Assembly (NCBI GenBank): GCA_023228465.1
Contig: JALOBC010000003.1
Coordinates: 1-64,000 of the forward strand
Length of the DNA: 64,000 nt
Reading direction: 5' to 3'
Origin: Dokdonella sp.
GTDB lineage: Bacteria > Pseudomonadota > Gammaproteobacteria > Xanthomonadales > Rhodanobacteraceae
Below are positions 17,098-26,647 of the stretch, in pieces. The translations under genes were made by a program, and so were the position numbers. The notes beneath the pieces were generated by a model. It was not told the origin of the DNA. It saw only the letters and a list, made by a program, of their open reading frames with translations, and searched no databases. The first letter of the stretch is position 1; every line of letters starts with the position of its first letter.

Positions 17098-18525
17098 TCA
17101 GGCACCACTGCAGTCACGCGCGCGGGGCGCCTGCGCATCCGTCCCGCCGGCGTGGATGCGATAACAGGGCAGGTAACGGGTGCCCGGGAGTTTCATGCGC
17201 TGCTGTTCGACGAAGCTTGCAAGCAGTGCATCCAGCGCCTGCATCACGTCCTGATCACCGTCGATTTGGAACGGGCCCTGCTCGTCGATGGCACGCATGC
17301 CCTCTTCCTTGACATTGCCGGCGACGATACCCGAAAACGCGCGGCGCAGATCGGCCGCGAAGTGGTGCGGCGCCCGGTCGCGATGCAGGTTCAGGGCCGC
17401 CATCGCGGCATGCGTCGGCTGGAAGGGTTCCTGGAAGTCGCGTTCGATGTGCAGACCCCAGTTGAAGTAGAAGGCATCCTGGTCGTCGAGGCGCTGCAGG
17501 CGCACGCGCTCGATGCCCTGCGCGGCCGCGCGCGCCACTTCCGCGGGCGCGTCGATGATGATGCGGTAATACCTGGCCACGCCCTCGCCCAGCGCGGTGC
17601 GCAGGAACAGGTCGATCTGCTCGAAGTAGGCTTGCGACTCGCGTGGTCCGGTGAAGATCAACGGGAAGCTCATGCCCGCATTGGCCGGATGCAGCAGGAT
17701 GCCGAGCAGGTAGAGGATTTCCTCGGCGGTGCCGACGCCGCCCGGGAACACGATGATGGCGTGACCAAGACGGACGAACGCCTCCAGGCGCTTCTCGATG
17801 TCCGGCATGATGACCAGGTTGTTCACGATCGGATTCGGCGATTCGGCCGCGATGATGCCGGGCTCGGTGATGCCGATGTAGCGATTGTCGTTGCGCCGCT
17901 GCTTGGCGTGGGCGATCGTCGCGCCCTTCATCGGCCCTTTCATCGCGCCCGGGCCGCAGCCGGTACAGATGTCCATGGTGCGCAGGCCGAGTTCATAGCC
18001 GACCTGTTTGCTGTAGTCGTATTCGCCGCGCGGGATTGCGTGCCCACCCCAGCAGACCACCAGATTGGGTTCGAGGTTGGGCACCAGGACGCGCGCGTTG
18101 CGCAGGATGCCGAACACCGCATCGGTCACGCCACCGGAGTCGGACAGGTCATAGCGTCCGCGCTCGAGCAGGTTGTGCAGGAACACGACATCGCGCACGA
18201 CCGCGAACAGCAGGTCATTGACGCCGGTGATCATGCGCCCGTCCACGAACGCCTGGGCAGGCGCATTGGCCAGCTCCAGCTTCACGCCGCGGTCATGTTG
18301 CAGGAACTGGATGTCGAAATCCGGGTATTGCGTCAGCAATGCGCGCGCGTCATCGCTCTGGCTGCCCTGGGTCAGCACGGCCAATGCGCACTGGCGCAGT
18401 CGCGCGTGCAAGCCGCCGGAGCTGGCATCGCGCAGGTGTGCCACCTCGCGCCGCGAAAGCAGATCCATGCCGGCGTGCGGCGAGATCCGCGCGTTGACCG
18501 TGGCGTGCTGTACCGCCTGCTTCAT
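17098..18525 (-). CDS. ppnN: Pyrimidine/purine nucleotide 5'-monophosphate nucleosidase PpnN
   Basis: A 475-residue LOG-family enzyme that splits nucleoside monophosphates into base and ribose 5-phosphate; the E. coli homologue (YgdH) is bound and activated by (p)ppGpp. It has the N-terminal PpnN domain (ISPHAGMDLLSRREV, DRGVKLELANAPAQAFVDGR), the LOG core with GGVGTAEEILYLLGIL (the PGGxGTxxE motif), CTGCGPGAMKGPMKGA, and the C-terminal PpnN domain. Length fits the long PpnN type rather than the short cytokinin LOG type. The start MKQAVQHATVNARISP has AAGGAA before it. It lies 50 bases downstream of marC on the same strand. Confidence 0.95.
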   Translation of the reverse strand: MKQAVQHATVNARISPHAGMDLLSRREVAHLRDASSGGLHARLRQCALAVLTQGSQSDDARALLTQYPDFDIQFLQHDRGVKLELANAPAQAFVDGRMITGVNDLLFAVVRDVVFLHNLLERGRYDLSDSGGVTDAVFGILRNARVLVPNLEPNLVVCWGGHAIPRGEYDYSKQVGYELGLRTMDICTGCGPGAMKGPMKGATIAHAKQRRNDNRYIGITEPGIIAAESPNPIVNNLVIMPDIEKRLEAFVRLGHAIIVFPGGVGTAEEILYLLGILLHPANAGMSFPLIFTGPRESQAYFEQIDLFLRTALGEGVARYYRIIIDAPAEVARAAAQGIERVRLQRLDDQDAFYFNWGLHIERDFQEPFQPTHAAMAALNLHRDRAPHHFAADLRRAFSGIVAGNVKEEGMRAIDEQGPFQIDGDQDVMQALDALLASFVEQQRMKLPGTRYLPCYRIHAGGTDAQAPRARDCSGA

Positions 18526-18575
18526 GTCGCGTTCCTTGTCCTGTCCCGTAGCTTGTCGACGGCGGCACCCGCGCG

Positions 18576-19187
18576 TCACGGAATGCCCGCGGCGTGCATG
18601 TAGGCGACTGTACCATCGAGGAACATCTGCACCGACAGCGCCACCAGCAGCATGCCCATCAGGCGTTCCACGGCCGCCAGCACGCTATGGCCGAGGATGC
18701 GGAACAGCCAGGTTGACGACAGCAGGATGACCGCCGTCGCCAGCCACGCCACGAACAGCGCGACGCTCCAGTCGACCGTACGGCCGGGGTGGCTGTTGGC
18801 CAGCAGCATCACCGCTGCCATGGTCGAGGGGCCCGCCACCGCCGGGATCGCCATCGGCACGATGAAGGGCTCACCACCCTCGATGTCGCCGAAGATGCCA
18901 CGCCCGGGCGGGAAGATCATGCGCACGCCGATGATGAAGAGCACGATGCCGCCGGCAATGCTGACCGATTCCTGCTTGAGCTGCAGCAGCTTGAGCAGAT
19001 ACTCGCCGCCAAACAGGAAGGCGAACAGCACCACCAGCGCAATCAGCAGCTCGCGCGTCAACACCCACAGCCGGCGCTCCGGGCGCACGTCCTTGAGCAG
19101 GCTGAGGAACAGCGGGATGTTCCCCAGCGGATCCATGATCAGGAACAGCATGATGCCGGCTGACAGGGTGCTCATCTGCGATTCCAT
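18576..19187 (-). CDS. MarC/YhgN-family inner membrane protein
   Basis: A 203-residue polytopic membrane protein with about six helices. It opens with an N-terminal helix carrying the family signature IMDPLGNIPLFLSLLKD, then IALVVLFAFLFGGEYLL, SIAGGIVLFIIGVRMIF, VPMAIPAVAGPSTMAAVMLL (the second MarC motif, with NP/GP-type helix breaks) and a C-terminal pair of helices. Despite the name, MarC proteins are not shown to cause antibiotic resistance; their substrate is unknown. The ATG at 19187 (MESQMSTLSAG) is used; MSTLSAG at 19175 is possible. Confidence 0.88.
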   Translation of the reverse strand: MESQMSTLSAGIMLFLIMDPLGNIPLFLSLLKDVRPERRLWVLTRELLIALVVLFAFLFGGEYLLKLLQLKQESVSIAGGIVLFIIGVRMIFPPGRGIFGDIEGGEPFIVPMAIPAVAGPSTMAAVMLLANSHPGRTVDWSVALFVAWLATAVILLSSTWLFRILGHSVLAAVERLMGMLLVALSVQMFLDGTVAYMHAAGIP

Positions 19188-19194
19188 GGGAGTG

Positions 19195-19214
19195 CCCGGA
19201 TTGGGGAGTGGGAT
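19195..19214. repeat. Single copy of the dispersed GGATTGGGGA repeat
   Basis: CCCGGATTGGGGAGTGGGAT just upstream of marC resembles the left arm of the repeat at 39832 (GCCGGGATTGGGGATGC) and the pheS-pheT element. No matching inverted arm is seen nearby. Confidence 0.45.
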
Positions 19215-19253
19215 ATTGCACAGGCACGCATGTGCCTGGCGCATCGGTGCGCG

Positions 19254-20021
19254 TCAGCCGCGCCGCACATCCAGCAGCTTGCCGCGCACGGCCGCGCCAG
19301 CCGGGCCGAGCAGCCAGGCGATTGCGCGTGCAACCTCGGACGGATCGGGCCGTTCGAGGGTGTTTTCGCCGTAATAGGCGGCACGGCGCAGGGCCGTGCG
19401 CATCGGCGGCGGCAGGATCGCATGCGCGCGCACGACGGTATTTTCAGTTTCCTCATGCACGATGGAGGCCAGCCCCTGCAGGCCATGCTTGGCCACGCCA
19501 TAACCGCCCCAGTAGGCCTTTCCGACCCGGTCCACGTCGTCGAACACGAACACGATGGCCGCGTCCGCGGCACGCTTGAGCAACGGCAGGCAGGCGCTGC
19601 TGAGCAGGAACGGGGCGGTCAGGTTGACCTGTTGCAGGCGCTGCCATTCATCGGCGGTCTGCTGTTCGAAGGGCTGCAGGGTGTCAAAGTGCGCGGCCGC
19701 ATGCACGATGCCGTCGAGGCGGCCCATTTCACGTGCGATCGTGGCCGCAAGGTCGGCGTAGTCCCTGGGCGTGGCGCCGAACAGATCCATCGGATACAGC
19801 GCCGGCTGCGGCGCACCGGACTGGGCTACCTCGTCGTAGAGCGCTTCCAGCGGGCGCAGCTTGCGCCCGAGCAGGATGACGCTGGCGCCGGCCGCGGCAG
19901 CCGCCAGGACCGTGGCACGACCGAGGCCGCCGGTGGCGCCGGTGACCAGCACCACGCGCCCACGCAGCGATTGCGCGGCCGGCACCGCCGTACCGGCCGC
20001 CACCTGTGTCAGGGGCAGCAT
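19254..20021 (-). CDS. Short-chain dehydrogenase/reductase (YciK-like)
   Basis: A 255-residue SDR-fold oxidoreductase. The cofactor-binding motif is VVLVTGATGGLGRATVLAAA, the catalytic Tyr-Lys pair is in YGVAKHG, and NLTAPFLLSSACLPLLK fits the NxT helix of the family. Overall it resembles E. coli YciK, an SDR of unknown substrate. Its ATG is three bases after the grxD stop, so the two are one transcription unit. The C-terminus ends AAVRGKLLDVRRG. Substrate cannot be read from sequence. Confidence 0.85.
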   Translation of the reverse strand: MLPLTQVAAGTAVPAAQSLRGRVVLVTGATGGLGRATVLAAAAAGASVILLGRKLRPLEALYDEVAQSGAPQPALYPMDLFGATPRDYADLAATIAREMGRLDGIVHAAAHFDTLQPFEQQTADEWQRLQQVNLTAPFLLSSACLPLLKRAADAAIVFVFDDVDRVGKAYWGGYGVAKHGLQGLASIVHEETENTVVRAHAILPPPMRTALRRAAYYGENTLERPDPSEVARAIAWLLGPAGAAVRGKLLDVRRG

Positions 20022-20024
20022 CGA

Positions 20025-20342
20025 TCAGGCTTTCCGCGCATCCTGCACCAGCTGCTCCAACTGGCCGGATTCATGCAGTTCCAGGGCAATGTCGCAACCG
20101 CCGATCAGCTCACCATTGATGAACAGCTGCGGGAAGGTCGGCCAGTTCGAATAACGCGGCAGGTTGGCGCGGATCTCGGGATCCTCCAACACGTTGACGG
20201 TGAAATATTCCGCGCCGGTGGCGGTCAGCGCCTGCGCGGTGCGGCTGGAAAAGCCGCACATGGGAAACTGCCGCGTACCTTTCATGAAGAGCACGACGGG
20301 GTGGCTGTCGACGATGGATTTGATGCGTTCGATGACGTCCAT
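20025..20342 (-). CDS. grxD: Monothiol glutaredoxin, Grx4 family
   Basis: A 105-residue monothiol glutaredoxin that binds [2Fe-2S] clusters with glutathione and passes them on, often with BolA partners. The active site is CGFS (in QFPMCGFSSRTAQAL), followed by the glutathione-binding WPTFPQLFINGELIGGCDI. The start MDVIERIKSIVDSHPVVLF fits the family; a longer frame adds 40 unrelated residues. It is divergent from sodB, with 131 bases between starts, linking iron-sulfur care and superoxide defence by position. Confidence 0.96.
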   Translation of the reverse strand: MDVIERIKSIVDSHPVVLFMKGTRQFPMCGFSSRTAQALTATGAEYFTVNVLEDPEIRANLPRYSNWPTFPQLFINGELIGGCDIALELHESGQLEQLVQDARKA

Positions 20343-20414
20343 GGAGATTCTGGCGGAGGATGAACACGCGCTGAGGCGAATCGGCGCGTATGGTAGCAGC
20401 TTGGCGCCGGACAG

Positions 20415-20444
20415 TTGCCTTCGCGGCCCGCCGATGCCTAGACT
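20415..20444 (+). promoter_or_regulatory. Possible sodB promoter
   Basis: TTGCCT (20415-20420) and TAGACT (20439-20444) are spaced by 18 bases, about 30 bases before the sodB ATG. A strong AAGGAG follows at 20461-20466. The match is moderate. Confidence 0.4.
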
Positions 20445-20473
20445 CGACGGGCTATCACCCAAGGAGAATCCAG

Positions 20474-21052
20474 ATGGCCATCGAACTCCCTCCCCTGCCC
20501 TGGGCGCGTGATGCGCTCGCGCCGCACATCTCCGCAGAAACCATCGATTACCACTACGGCAAGCACCACCAGGCCTACGTCACCAACCTGAACAAGCAGA
20601 TCGCCGGCACCGAGTTCGAGAATCTCGCGCTGGAAGACATCGTCCGCAGGGCCTCGGGCGGCATGTTCAACAACGCGGCCCAGGTCTGGAATCACAGCTT
20701 CTACTGGAATTGCCTGACGCCCAATGGGGGTGGCGAGCCGTCCGGTCGCCTTGCCGACGCGATCAACAAGGCCTTCGGCAGCTTTGATGTCTTCAAGCAG
20801 GAGTTCACCAAGACCTGCGTGACCACGTTCGGCTCCGGCTGGGGCTGGCTGGTGCAGCGCCCGGACGGCGGACTCGCGTTGGCCAGCACGGCCAATGCCG
20901 GCACGCCCATCACCGGGGCCGACCGCCCGCTGCTGACCTGCGACGTGTGGGAACACGCCTACTACATCGACTACCGCAACGCCCGGCCGCAGTACGTCGA
21001 GGCCTTCTGGAACCTGGTCAACTGGGATTTCGCCGCCGGCCAGATGGGCTGA
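20474..21052 (+). CDS. sodB: Superoxide dismutase [Fe]
   Basis: A 192-residue cytoplasmic superoxide dismutase of the Fe/Mn family. Metal ligands are visible in [11 protein letters not shown] (first His), [16 protein letters not shown] (second His), and the Asp and His of [19 protein letters not shown]. The [12 protein letters not shown] context is the iron type. No signal peptide. The start [20 protein letters not shown] has AAGGAG eight bases before it; the open frame upstream is rejected. It is divergent from grxD and followed by purK on the other strand. Confidence 0.97.
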   Translation: MAIELPPLPWARDALAPHISAETIDYHYGKHHQAYVTNLNKQIAGTEFENLALEDIVRRASGGMFNNAAQVWNHSFYWNCLTPNGGGEPSGRLADAINKAFGSFDVFKQEFTKTCVTTFGSGWGWLVQRPDGGLALASTANAGTPITGADRPLLTCDVWEHAYYIDYRNARPQYVEAFWNLVNWDFAAGQMG

Positions 21053-21079
21053 GGTTCCGGCAGTCGGGTGCGGCGCCCG

Positions 21080-22216
21080 TCAGCCCTGGGCGCCCAGTGC
21101 CGCGACCACCGGCGCCACCTGCGCCTGGCGACCCAGCGCCTCACCCAATGCGGTGAGGCGCGTCGCCAGCATGCCGGGCGTCTCGGCGCAAACGGTTGCG
21201 TGGCCCACCTTGCGGCCGGGACGCGGCGTCTTGCCGTAGTCGTGCCAGTGGGCGCCGGCCACGCCCAGCACGACGCGCGCATCGGGCAACGCGCCGATCC
21301 AGTTCAGCATCACGCTCGACCCACGCGGCGAGGTGTCGCCGAGCGGCAGGTCCAGCACGGCGCGCAGGTGGTTCTCGAACTGGCTGCAAACCGCCCCTTC
21401 GATGGTCCAGTGCCCCGAATTGTGCACGCGTGGCGCCATCTCGTTGCCAAGCAGGTGCCCTTCGTGCTCGAACAGTTCCAGCGCGAAGCTGCCGACGTAA
21501 TCCAGATGCTCGGCCAGCGCACGCGCATGCGCGACGGCCATCTGCTCGATGGCACCCAGGTCCGGCACCGGGGCCAGGCTCGCCGACAGGACGCCACGCT
21601 CGTGCCAGTTGCGCGTCGGCGGGTAGTGGCGGAACTCTCCGCTGCGCGAGCGCACAGCGATCACCGACAGCTCGCGCGAGAACGGCACGAAGCCTTCGAG
21701 GATCAATGGCCGCCCACCCAGCCGTTCCCAGGCGGCCGCCACGTCGGCCGGCGCGCGCAGCACGGCCTGGCCCTTGCCGTCGTAACCGAATCGGCGCGTC
21801 TTCAGCACCGCGGGCAGGCCGATGCGGGCCACGGCTGCATCCAGCGCGGCGCGGTCATCGACCGCGGCGAAGGGCGGCGTGGGCAGGCCGATCTCGCCAA
21901 AGTGGGTCTTCTCCGTCAGGCGGTCCTGCGATACGGCCAACGCGTGCGCGCCCGGATGGACGCGGGTGCGCTCTTCCAGCCAGCGTGCGGTGGCCGCCGG
22001 CACATTTTCGAAATCGAAGGTCGCCACGTCGATCCTGTCGACGAAGCCGGCCAGCGCGTCGAAATCGTCCCAGCCTGCCTGAACCAGCGGCGCCAGCTGG
22101 CCGGCGCAGGCATCCGCCGCCGGGTCGAGCACCAGGAACCCCAGCCCGCGCGGGATGCCGGCCAGGGCCAGCATGCGCGCAAGCTGACCGCCACCAAGGA
22201 TTCCAACCGTAGGCAT
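21080..22216 (-). CDS. purK: N5-carboxyaminoimidazole ribonucleotide synthase
   Basis: A 378-residue ATP-grasp enzyme that converts AIR, ATP and bicarbonate to N5-CAIR in purine synthesis. It opens MPTVGILGGGQLARMLALAG (nucleotide-fold N-terminus), has the ATP-grasp lid LKTRRFGYDGKGQAVLR and the metal-binding ENHLRAVLDLPLGDTSPRG and NEMAPRVHNSGHW. It follows purE by 74 bases on the same strand, so N5-CAIR formation and its conversion to CAIR are encoded together. Confidence 0.97.
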   Translation of the reverse strand: MPTVGILGGGQLARMLALAGIPRGLGFLVLDPAADACAGQLAPLVQAGWDDFDALAGFVDRIDVATFDFENVPAATARWLEERTRVHPGAHALAVSQDRLTEKTHFGEIGLPTPPFAAVDDRAALDAAVARIGLPAVLKTRRFGYDGKGQAVLRAPADVAAAWERLGGRPLILEGFVPFSRELSVIAVRSRSGEFRHYPPTRNWHERGVLSASLAPVPDLGAIEQMAVAHARALAEHLDYVGSFALELFEHEGHLLGNEMAPRVHNSGHWTIEGAVCSQFENHLRAVLDLPLGDTSPRGSSVMLNWIGALPDARVVLGVAGAHWHDYGKTPRPGRKVGHATVCAETPGMLATRLTALGEALGRQAQVAPVVAALGAQG

Positions 22217-22290
22217 CGACGACCTCATCGTTTGCAGGGAAGCAAAGCCGCCGCCGCGTCAGCGACCGACCATGGACTCACGCAGGCCGA

Positions 22291-22803
22291 TCATGCCGGG
22301 ACGCGCGGATCGGCATCGGCGAGCACCGATTCGGTCTGCTCGCTGCGGAAGGCATCCAGGCGCCCGGCCAGCGCCGTGTCGTGCAGCGCGAGCATGGCGG
22401 CGGCCAGCAGCGCCGCGTTGACGGCGCCGGCACGCCCGATGGCCAGGGTGGCGACGGGGATGCCGGCCGGCATCTGCACGATCGACAGCAGCGAATCGAG
22501 CCCGCTCAGTGCCTGTGACTGCACCGGCACGCCGAGCACCGGGATGCGCGTCTTCGCCGCCAGCATGCCCGGCAGGTGGGCCGCCCCGCCGGCCCCGGCA
22601 ATGATGGCGGCCAGGCCCCGATCGACGGCGCTGGCAGCGTAGCCGAACAACAGGTCGGGCGTGCGATGGGCGGATACCACGCGTACCTCGTGATCGATCT
22701 GCAACCGCTCCAGCGTGTCCACGGCATGGCGCATGGTTTCCCAGTCCGAGCGCGAACCCATGACCACGCCGACCCGCTTGCATTCAGGCTTGCTCTCCGC
22801 CAT
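22291..22803 (-). CDS. purE: N5-carboxyaminoimidazole ribonucleotide mutase
   Basis: A 170-residue class I PurE that moves the carboxyl group of N5-CAIR to give CAIR. The signature [20 protein letters not shown], the [13 protein letters not shown] loop, and [20 protein letters not shown] (active-site residues) are all present, with [20 protein letters not shown] further on. The presence of purK beside it confirms the N5-CAIR route. It is divergent from the Trm112-like gene with 70 bases between starts. Confidence 0.97.
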   Translation of the reverse strand: MAESKPECKRVGVVMGSRSDWETMRHAVDTLERLQIDHEVRVVSAHRTPDLLFGYAASAVDRGLAAIIAGAGGAAHLPGMLAAKTRIPVLGVPVQSQALSGLDSLLSIVQMPAGIPVATLAIGRAGAVNAALLAAAMLALHDTALAGRLDAFRSEQTESVLADADPRVPA

Positions 22804-22873
22804 GGCCTCAACCCGCGTAAAAGGCTATTGTACGCACAACTGTCTGTTGCACCGCCGACCTGCCGGATCCGAC

Positions 22874-23143
22874 ATGGACAAGCGCCTACTCGACATCCTG
22901 TGCTGTCCCACGACCAGGGTACCCGTGCGTCCACTCGACGCTGCGGAACTGGCGGTGCTCAATCGCGCCATCACCGAGGATCGCGTGTGCAATGGCGCAG
23001 GCGCGCCCATCACCGCGCCGGTCGCTGCGGGTCTAATCACGCGCGACCAGCGCAACATCTACCGGATCGAGGATGACATCCCGGTCATGCTTGCCGACGA
23101 GGCAATCGCGACCGCACAGCTCAAGGATTTCCCATCGCCGTGA
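22874..23143 (+). CDS. Trm112-like/UPF0434 (YcaR) family protein
   Basis: An 89-residue small protein of the Trm112p-like family. It begins MDKRLLDILCCPTTRVPVRP and ends with IYRIEDDIPVMLADEAIATA, both typical of the family. In eukaryotes and archaea Trm112 activates methyltransferases; the bacterial members have no settled role. The zinc-ribbon cysteines are incomplete here: the first CCP is present but the second pair is not. It precedes the DUF1631 gene on the same strand by 100 bases. Confidence 0.85.
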   Translation: MDKRLLDILCCPTTRVPVRPLDAAELAVLNRAITEDRVCNGAGAPITAPVAAGLITRDQRNIYRIEDDIPVMLADEAIATAQLKDFPSP

Positions 23144-23243
23144 ACGGGTACCCAGGCAACCGTGGATCGCGCACCGGAGCCGCCGCAAGGCCGGCGCCGG
23201 ACAGCGCGTCCTGCGCCAGGTACCCGGCTCCCCGACCTGGAAC

Positions 23244-25631
23244 ATGCCCATGACTGCTCCGCACGACACTCCCAACGTCGTTGACCTGCAGCAGCGCCAG
23301 GCCGGCGCTGCCGGCGTGGATCGTCTGGGCGGCCTGCTCAAGCAGGTGCGTGGCGTTTCGCTCAAGCGCATCAACGGCCTGGTCGGCACCCTGTTCGAGA
23401 ACGTCGATGACGCCCTTTTCGATCTCGCCGAACGGGCCGGCAGCAATGCGCTGCAGACCGAGTACTTCGACGGCATGCGCGAGGTACGCAAGAAGCGCCA
23501 GCTGGTCGAGCGCCTGTTCCTCGAGCAGGCCGCGCGCGCCTTCGGCGACTTTGCCGAAGGCAGGCTCAAGCCGGTCAAGCTGGAAAATCCGCAGCCGGGC
23601 AGTGGCGGCCTGTCGCTGGTGGACAACGTCGAGCTGGAGGAAGCGCTGGCCGTCACCAGCATGGTCGCCAAGGCCGAAAACCGCCTGCAGCGCACGCTGT
23701 ATCAGGTGAACCAGCGCCTGGCGGTGCTGATCGGCGGCACCCGGGTGGATGATGCGAGCAACCCGATCGGGCCGGCCATGCTCGGCAACGCGTTTCGCGT
23801 GGCCATGCGCGAGTTCGAAGTCAACGTGCAGGTCAAGCTCATCGTCTACAAGCTGTTCGACCGCTACGTCATGGCCGGCCTCGAGCCGGTCTACGAGGAA
23901 GTCAACATCGAGCTGATCCGCGCCGGGGTGCTGCCGCAGGTGCGCCACAGCTACGCCTCGAGCGGACACGCCGCGCCGCCGTCACGCCCACCGGGCGGCC
24001 ACTACGATGCGGCCGGCGAGGGCCGTGCGCAGTCCGTGCGCCAGGAAGCGGCCACGTCCGAACTGCAGGAAGAACTCTATCAGACCCTGCGTTCGCTGCT
24101 GGCCAGCCGGCACGTGGAATCGGACGGGCGCCCGGCCGCGGCAGGCGAGGAAGGGCCGGCGTCAGCCGGCTTGAGCGCGACCGACCTGATCAGCGCGCTC
24201 AGCATCCTGCAATCCCAATCGAGCGCAGCGCGCGCGCGCGAGGCCGAACTCCAGGATACCGCTGCAGCGGTACAGCAGATCAAGCGCGAACTGCTCGACC
24301 AGGCCGGCAAGCTTTCTGACGGCGCCAGGCGGCGGGTCTCGAACGCCGACGAGGACACCATCGACCTGGTCGGCATGCTGTTCGAATACATCGTCCAGGA
24401 TCGCAACCTGCCGGCCAGGATCCAGTCCACGCTCAGCCGCCTGCAGATTCCCTATCTGAAGGTCGCCATCCTCGATCGCCACCTGTTCGCGCAGCGCGCC
24501 CACCCGGCGCGCCGCCTGCTCGACACGCTGGCCGACGCCGGCAAGAGCTGGACCGAGGAATCCGATCGCGACCAGCGCCTCTACAAGAGCATCCTTGCCG
24601 CCGTCGAGGCAGTGCTGCGCGACTTCGACGACGACATGGACATCTTCGAGCGCGAGCTGGCGACGTTCAACCGTTTCATTGAACAGAATCAGAAGCGTTC
24701 CGAGCTGGCCGAGCAGCGGGCCACCGACGCGACCCGCGGCCGCGAGAAGCTGCAGGAAGCGCGCCGCGTCGCGGCCAGCGAGATCCTCAAGCGCATCGAC
24801 CAGCGCGAACTGCCGCCCATCGTCCACACCGTGCTGTCGCGGCCGTGGGCGAACTACCTCGTGCTCACCCTGCTCCGCCAGGGCGAGGATTCGGAGGAAT
24901 GGCGCAATGCGCTGCGCTTTGCCGACGAGTTCGTGTGGAGCGCACTGCCGAAGAAGAACGACAGCGAACTTGCTCGCCTGCGCAGCCTGCTGCCACACCT
25001 GGAAAAGGCGCTGCGCCACGGCCTGGCCACCGTCGCCTATCACGAAAGCGACGTCAGACAGGTGATGCAGCAGCTCGGCGCCTTCTATCGCCGCATCCTC
25101 GAGGGACAGAGTGTCGAACTGCGCGGCGCAAAGGAAGTCATCGAAGACAACGTCGCTGCGGTCGAGGGCAGCGATGCTGCCGCGGCGACCACGGCAGAAA
25201 CACCAGGGATGCCGGCCATGCCGGCGGCGACCCGCAGCCCGGTCGAGGAGATCGTTCTCAGCTCCGAGCCGTCCGTGAGCGAGCAACCCGCGGAAGCGCT
25301 GCCGGCCGACGACGAGTACGTGAAGACCGTGCGCGAGCTCAAGGTCGGCAGCTGGATCGAGTTCGTGGACGAGGACGAGCACCGCGAACGCTGCAAGCTG
25401 TCGTGGATCAGCCCGATCAGTGGCAAGTACCTGTTCGTCAACCGGCGCGGCCTCAAGGTGTGCGACAAGACGGTGGCGGCACTGGTAGTCGAACTGCGCC
25501 GCGGCAGCGCCGTGCTGCTCGAGGAAGTGCCCCTGTTCGACCGCGCCCTGGATGCCATCGTGGCCCGCTTGCGTGGCAACGAGGACAGCAAGCCCGGGCC
25601 GGCACCGGCAAGTCCCGGACCGGCGGCCTGA
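23244..25631 (+). CDS. DUF1631-family cytoplasmic protein
   Basis: A 795-residue protein of the DUF1631 family, found widely in gammaproteobacteria without a settled function. It is acidic to neutral, highly helical and has no signal or membrane segment. Recognisable parts are NALQTEYFDGMREVRKKRQL in the N-terminal quarter, the central helical region (LFEYIVQDRNLPARIQSTLS, PYLKVAILDRHLFAQRAHPA), and a C-terminal beta-rich domain (VRELKVGSWIEFVDED, KLSWISPISGKYLFVNRRG) that resembles PilZ-like folds. The start at MPMTAPHDTPN is approximate; MTAPHD is six bases later. nadC follows after 69 bases. Confidence 0.85.
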   Translation: MPMTAPHDTPNVVDLQQRQAGAAGVDRLGGLLKQVRGVSLKRINGLVGTLFENVDDALFDLAERAGSNALQTEYFDGMREVRKKRQLVERLFLEQAARAFGDFAEGRLKPVKLENPQPGSGGLSLVDNVELEEALAVTSMVAKAENRLQRTLYQVNQRLAVLIGGTRVDDASNPIGPAMLGNAFRVAMREFEVNVQVKLIVYKLFDRYVMAGLEPVYEEVNIELIRAGVLPQVRHSYASSGHAAPPSRPPGGHYDAAGEGRAQSVRQEAATSELQEELYQTLRSLLASRHVESDGRPAAAGEEGPASAGLSATDLISALSILQSQSSAARAREAELQDTAAAVQQIKRELLDQAGKLSDGARRRVSNADEDTIDLVGMLFEYIVQDRNLPARIQSTLSRLQIPYLKVAILDRHLFAQRAHPARRLLDTLADAGKSWTEESDRDQRLYKSILAAVEAVLRDFDDDMDIFERELATFNRFIEQNQKRSELAEQRATDATRGREKLQEARRVAASEILKRIDQRELPPIVHTVLSRPWANYLVLTLLRQGEDSEEWRNALRFADEFVWSALPKKNDSELARLRSLLPHLEKALRHGLATVAYHESDVRQVMQQLGAFYRRILEGQSVELRGAKEVIEDNVAAVEGSDAAAATTAETPGMPAMPAATRSPVEEIVLSSEPSVSEQPAEALPADDEYVKTVRELKVGSWIEFVDEDEHRERCKLSWISPISGKYLFVNRRGLKVCDKTVAALVVELRRGSAVLLEEVPLFDRALDAIVARLRGNEDSKPGPAPASPGPAA

Positions 25632-25700
25632 GGCGCGTGGCCACGGCAGCCCGCGCAGCTTTGCTATGCTGCGCGGCCTGCCCGCCGCCACGAGTGCCGC

Positions 25701-26567
25701 ATGACGCCGACCACGCCCGCCGCCGCCCTGCCTCCCGCGGACATCATCGCCCGGGATGTCCGGCGCGCCCTGGCCGAGGATCTTGGCCGCGGTGACGTGA
25801 CTGCCGACCTCCTGCCGGCCGAAGCGCGCGCGCGCGGCCGCGTGATCGCCCGCGAATCGGCGGTACTGTGCGGTCAGGCCTGGTTCGAGGCCTGCTTCCG
25901 GCAGCTCGACGCCGACGCCGACATCACCTGGGCGGTCGCAGAAGGCGAGCGCATCGCCGCCGGCGCCGTGCTGTGCGAAATCACCGGCGCGGCCCGCGCC
26001 ATGGTCAGTGCCGAGCGCACCGCGCTCAACTTCCTGCAGACGCTATCGGCCACCGCCACGACCACGGCCACCTATGTGGAAGCCGTACGCGGCACGCGTG
26101 CAACCATCCTCGATACCCGCAAGACCCTGCCCGGCCTGCGCCAGGCGCAGAAATATGCCGTGCGCAGTGGTGGCGGCAGCAATCACCGCATGGGCCTGCA
26201 CGACGCCATCCTCATCAAGGAGAACCACGTCGCCGCCGCGGGGTCGATCAGTGCCGCGGTCGCACGCGCGCGCACGCTGCACGCGGGCCTGATGGTCGAG
26301 GCCGAAGTGGAGGACTTTGGCGAACTGCGCGAGGCGTTGGCGGCAGGCGTGGACCGCGTCATGCTGGACGAGTTCGAGCGGCACGACCTGGCACGTGCCG
26401 TCAAGGAGGTCGGCGGGCGGGTGCCGCTTGAAGTTTCAGGCTCGGTGGCCCTTGACCAGGTACGTGCGATTGCCGAAAGCGGCGTCGATTTCATTTCGAT
26501 CGGTGCGCTGACCAAGCACGTGCGCGCCATCGACCTGTCGATGCGGATCGAACTGCTCGTCGACTGA
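25701..26567 (+). CDS. nadC: Nicotinate-nucleotide pyrophosphorylase (carboxylating)
   Basis: A 288-residue enzyme that makes nicotinate mononucleotide from quinolinate and PRPP in NAD synthesis. Key blocks are LAEDLGRGDVTADLL at the N-terminus, RTALNFLQTLSATATTTATY, ILDTRKTLPGLRQAQKYAVR with GGGSNHRMGLHDAILIKENH (substrate and PRPP binding), and LEVSGSVALDQVRAIAESGV near the end. Length is typical. No nadA or nadB is nearby. A possible extended -10 (TGCTATGCT, about 25660) precedes it. Confidence 0.97.
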   Translation: MTPTTPAAALPPADIIARDVRRALAEDLGRGDVTADLLPAEARARGRVIARESAVLCGQAWFEACFRQLDADADITWAVAEGERIAAGAVLCEITGAARAMVSAERTALNFLQTLSATATTTATYVEAVRGTRATILDTRKTLPGLRQAQKYAVRSGGGSNHRMGLHDAILIKENHVAAAGSISAAVARARTLHAGLMVEAEVEDFGELREALAAGVDRVMLDEFERHDLARAVKEVGGRVPLEVSGSVALDQVRAIAESGVDFISIGALTKHVRAIDLSMRIELLVD

Positions 26568-26647
26568 ACGCATCACCCGCAAGGCGCTTGAACAGCCTGG
26601 CTGGCGCGCATGGCGCCCGCCCCGCGCGCCCTCGACGCCTCGCGGCC

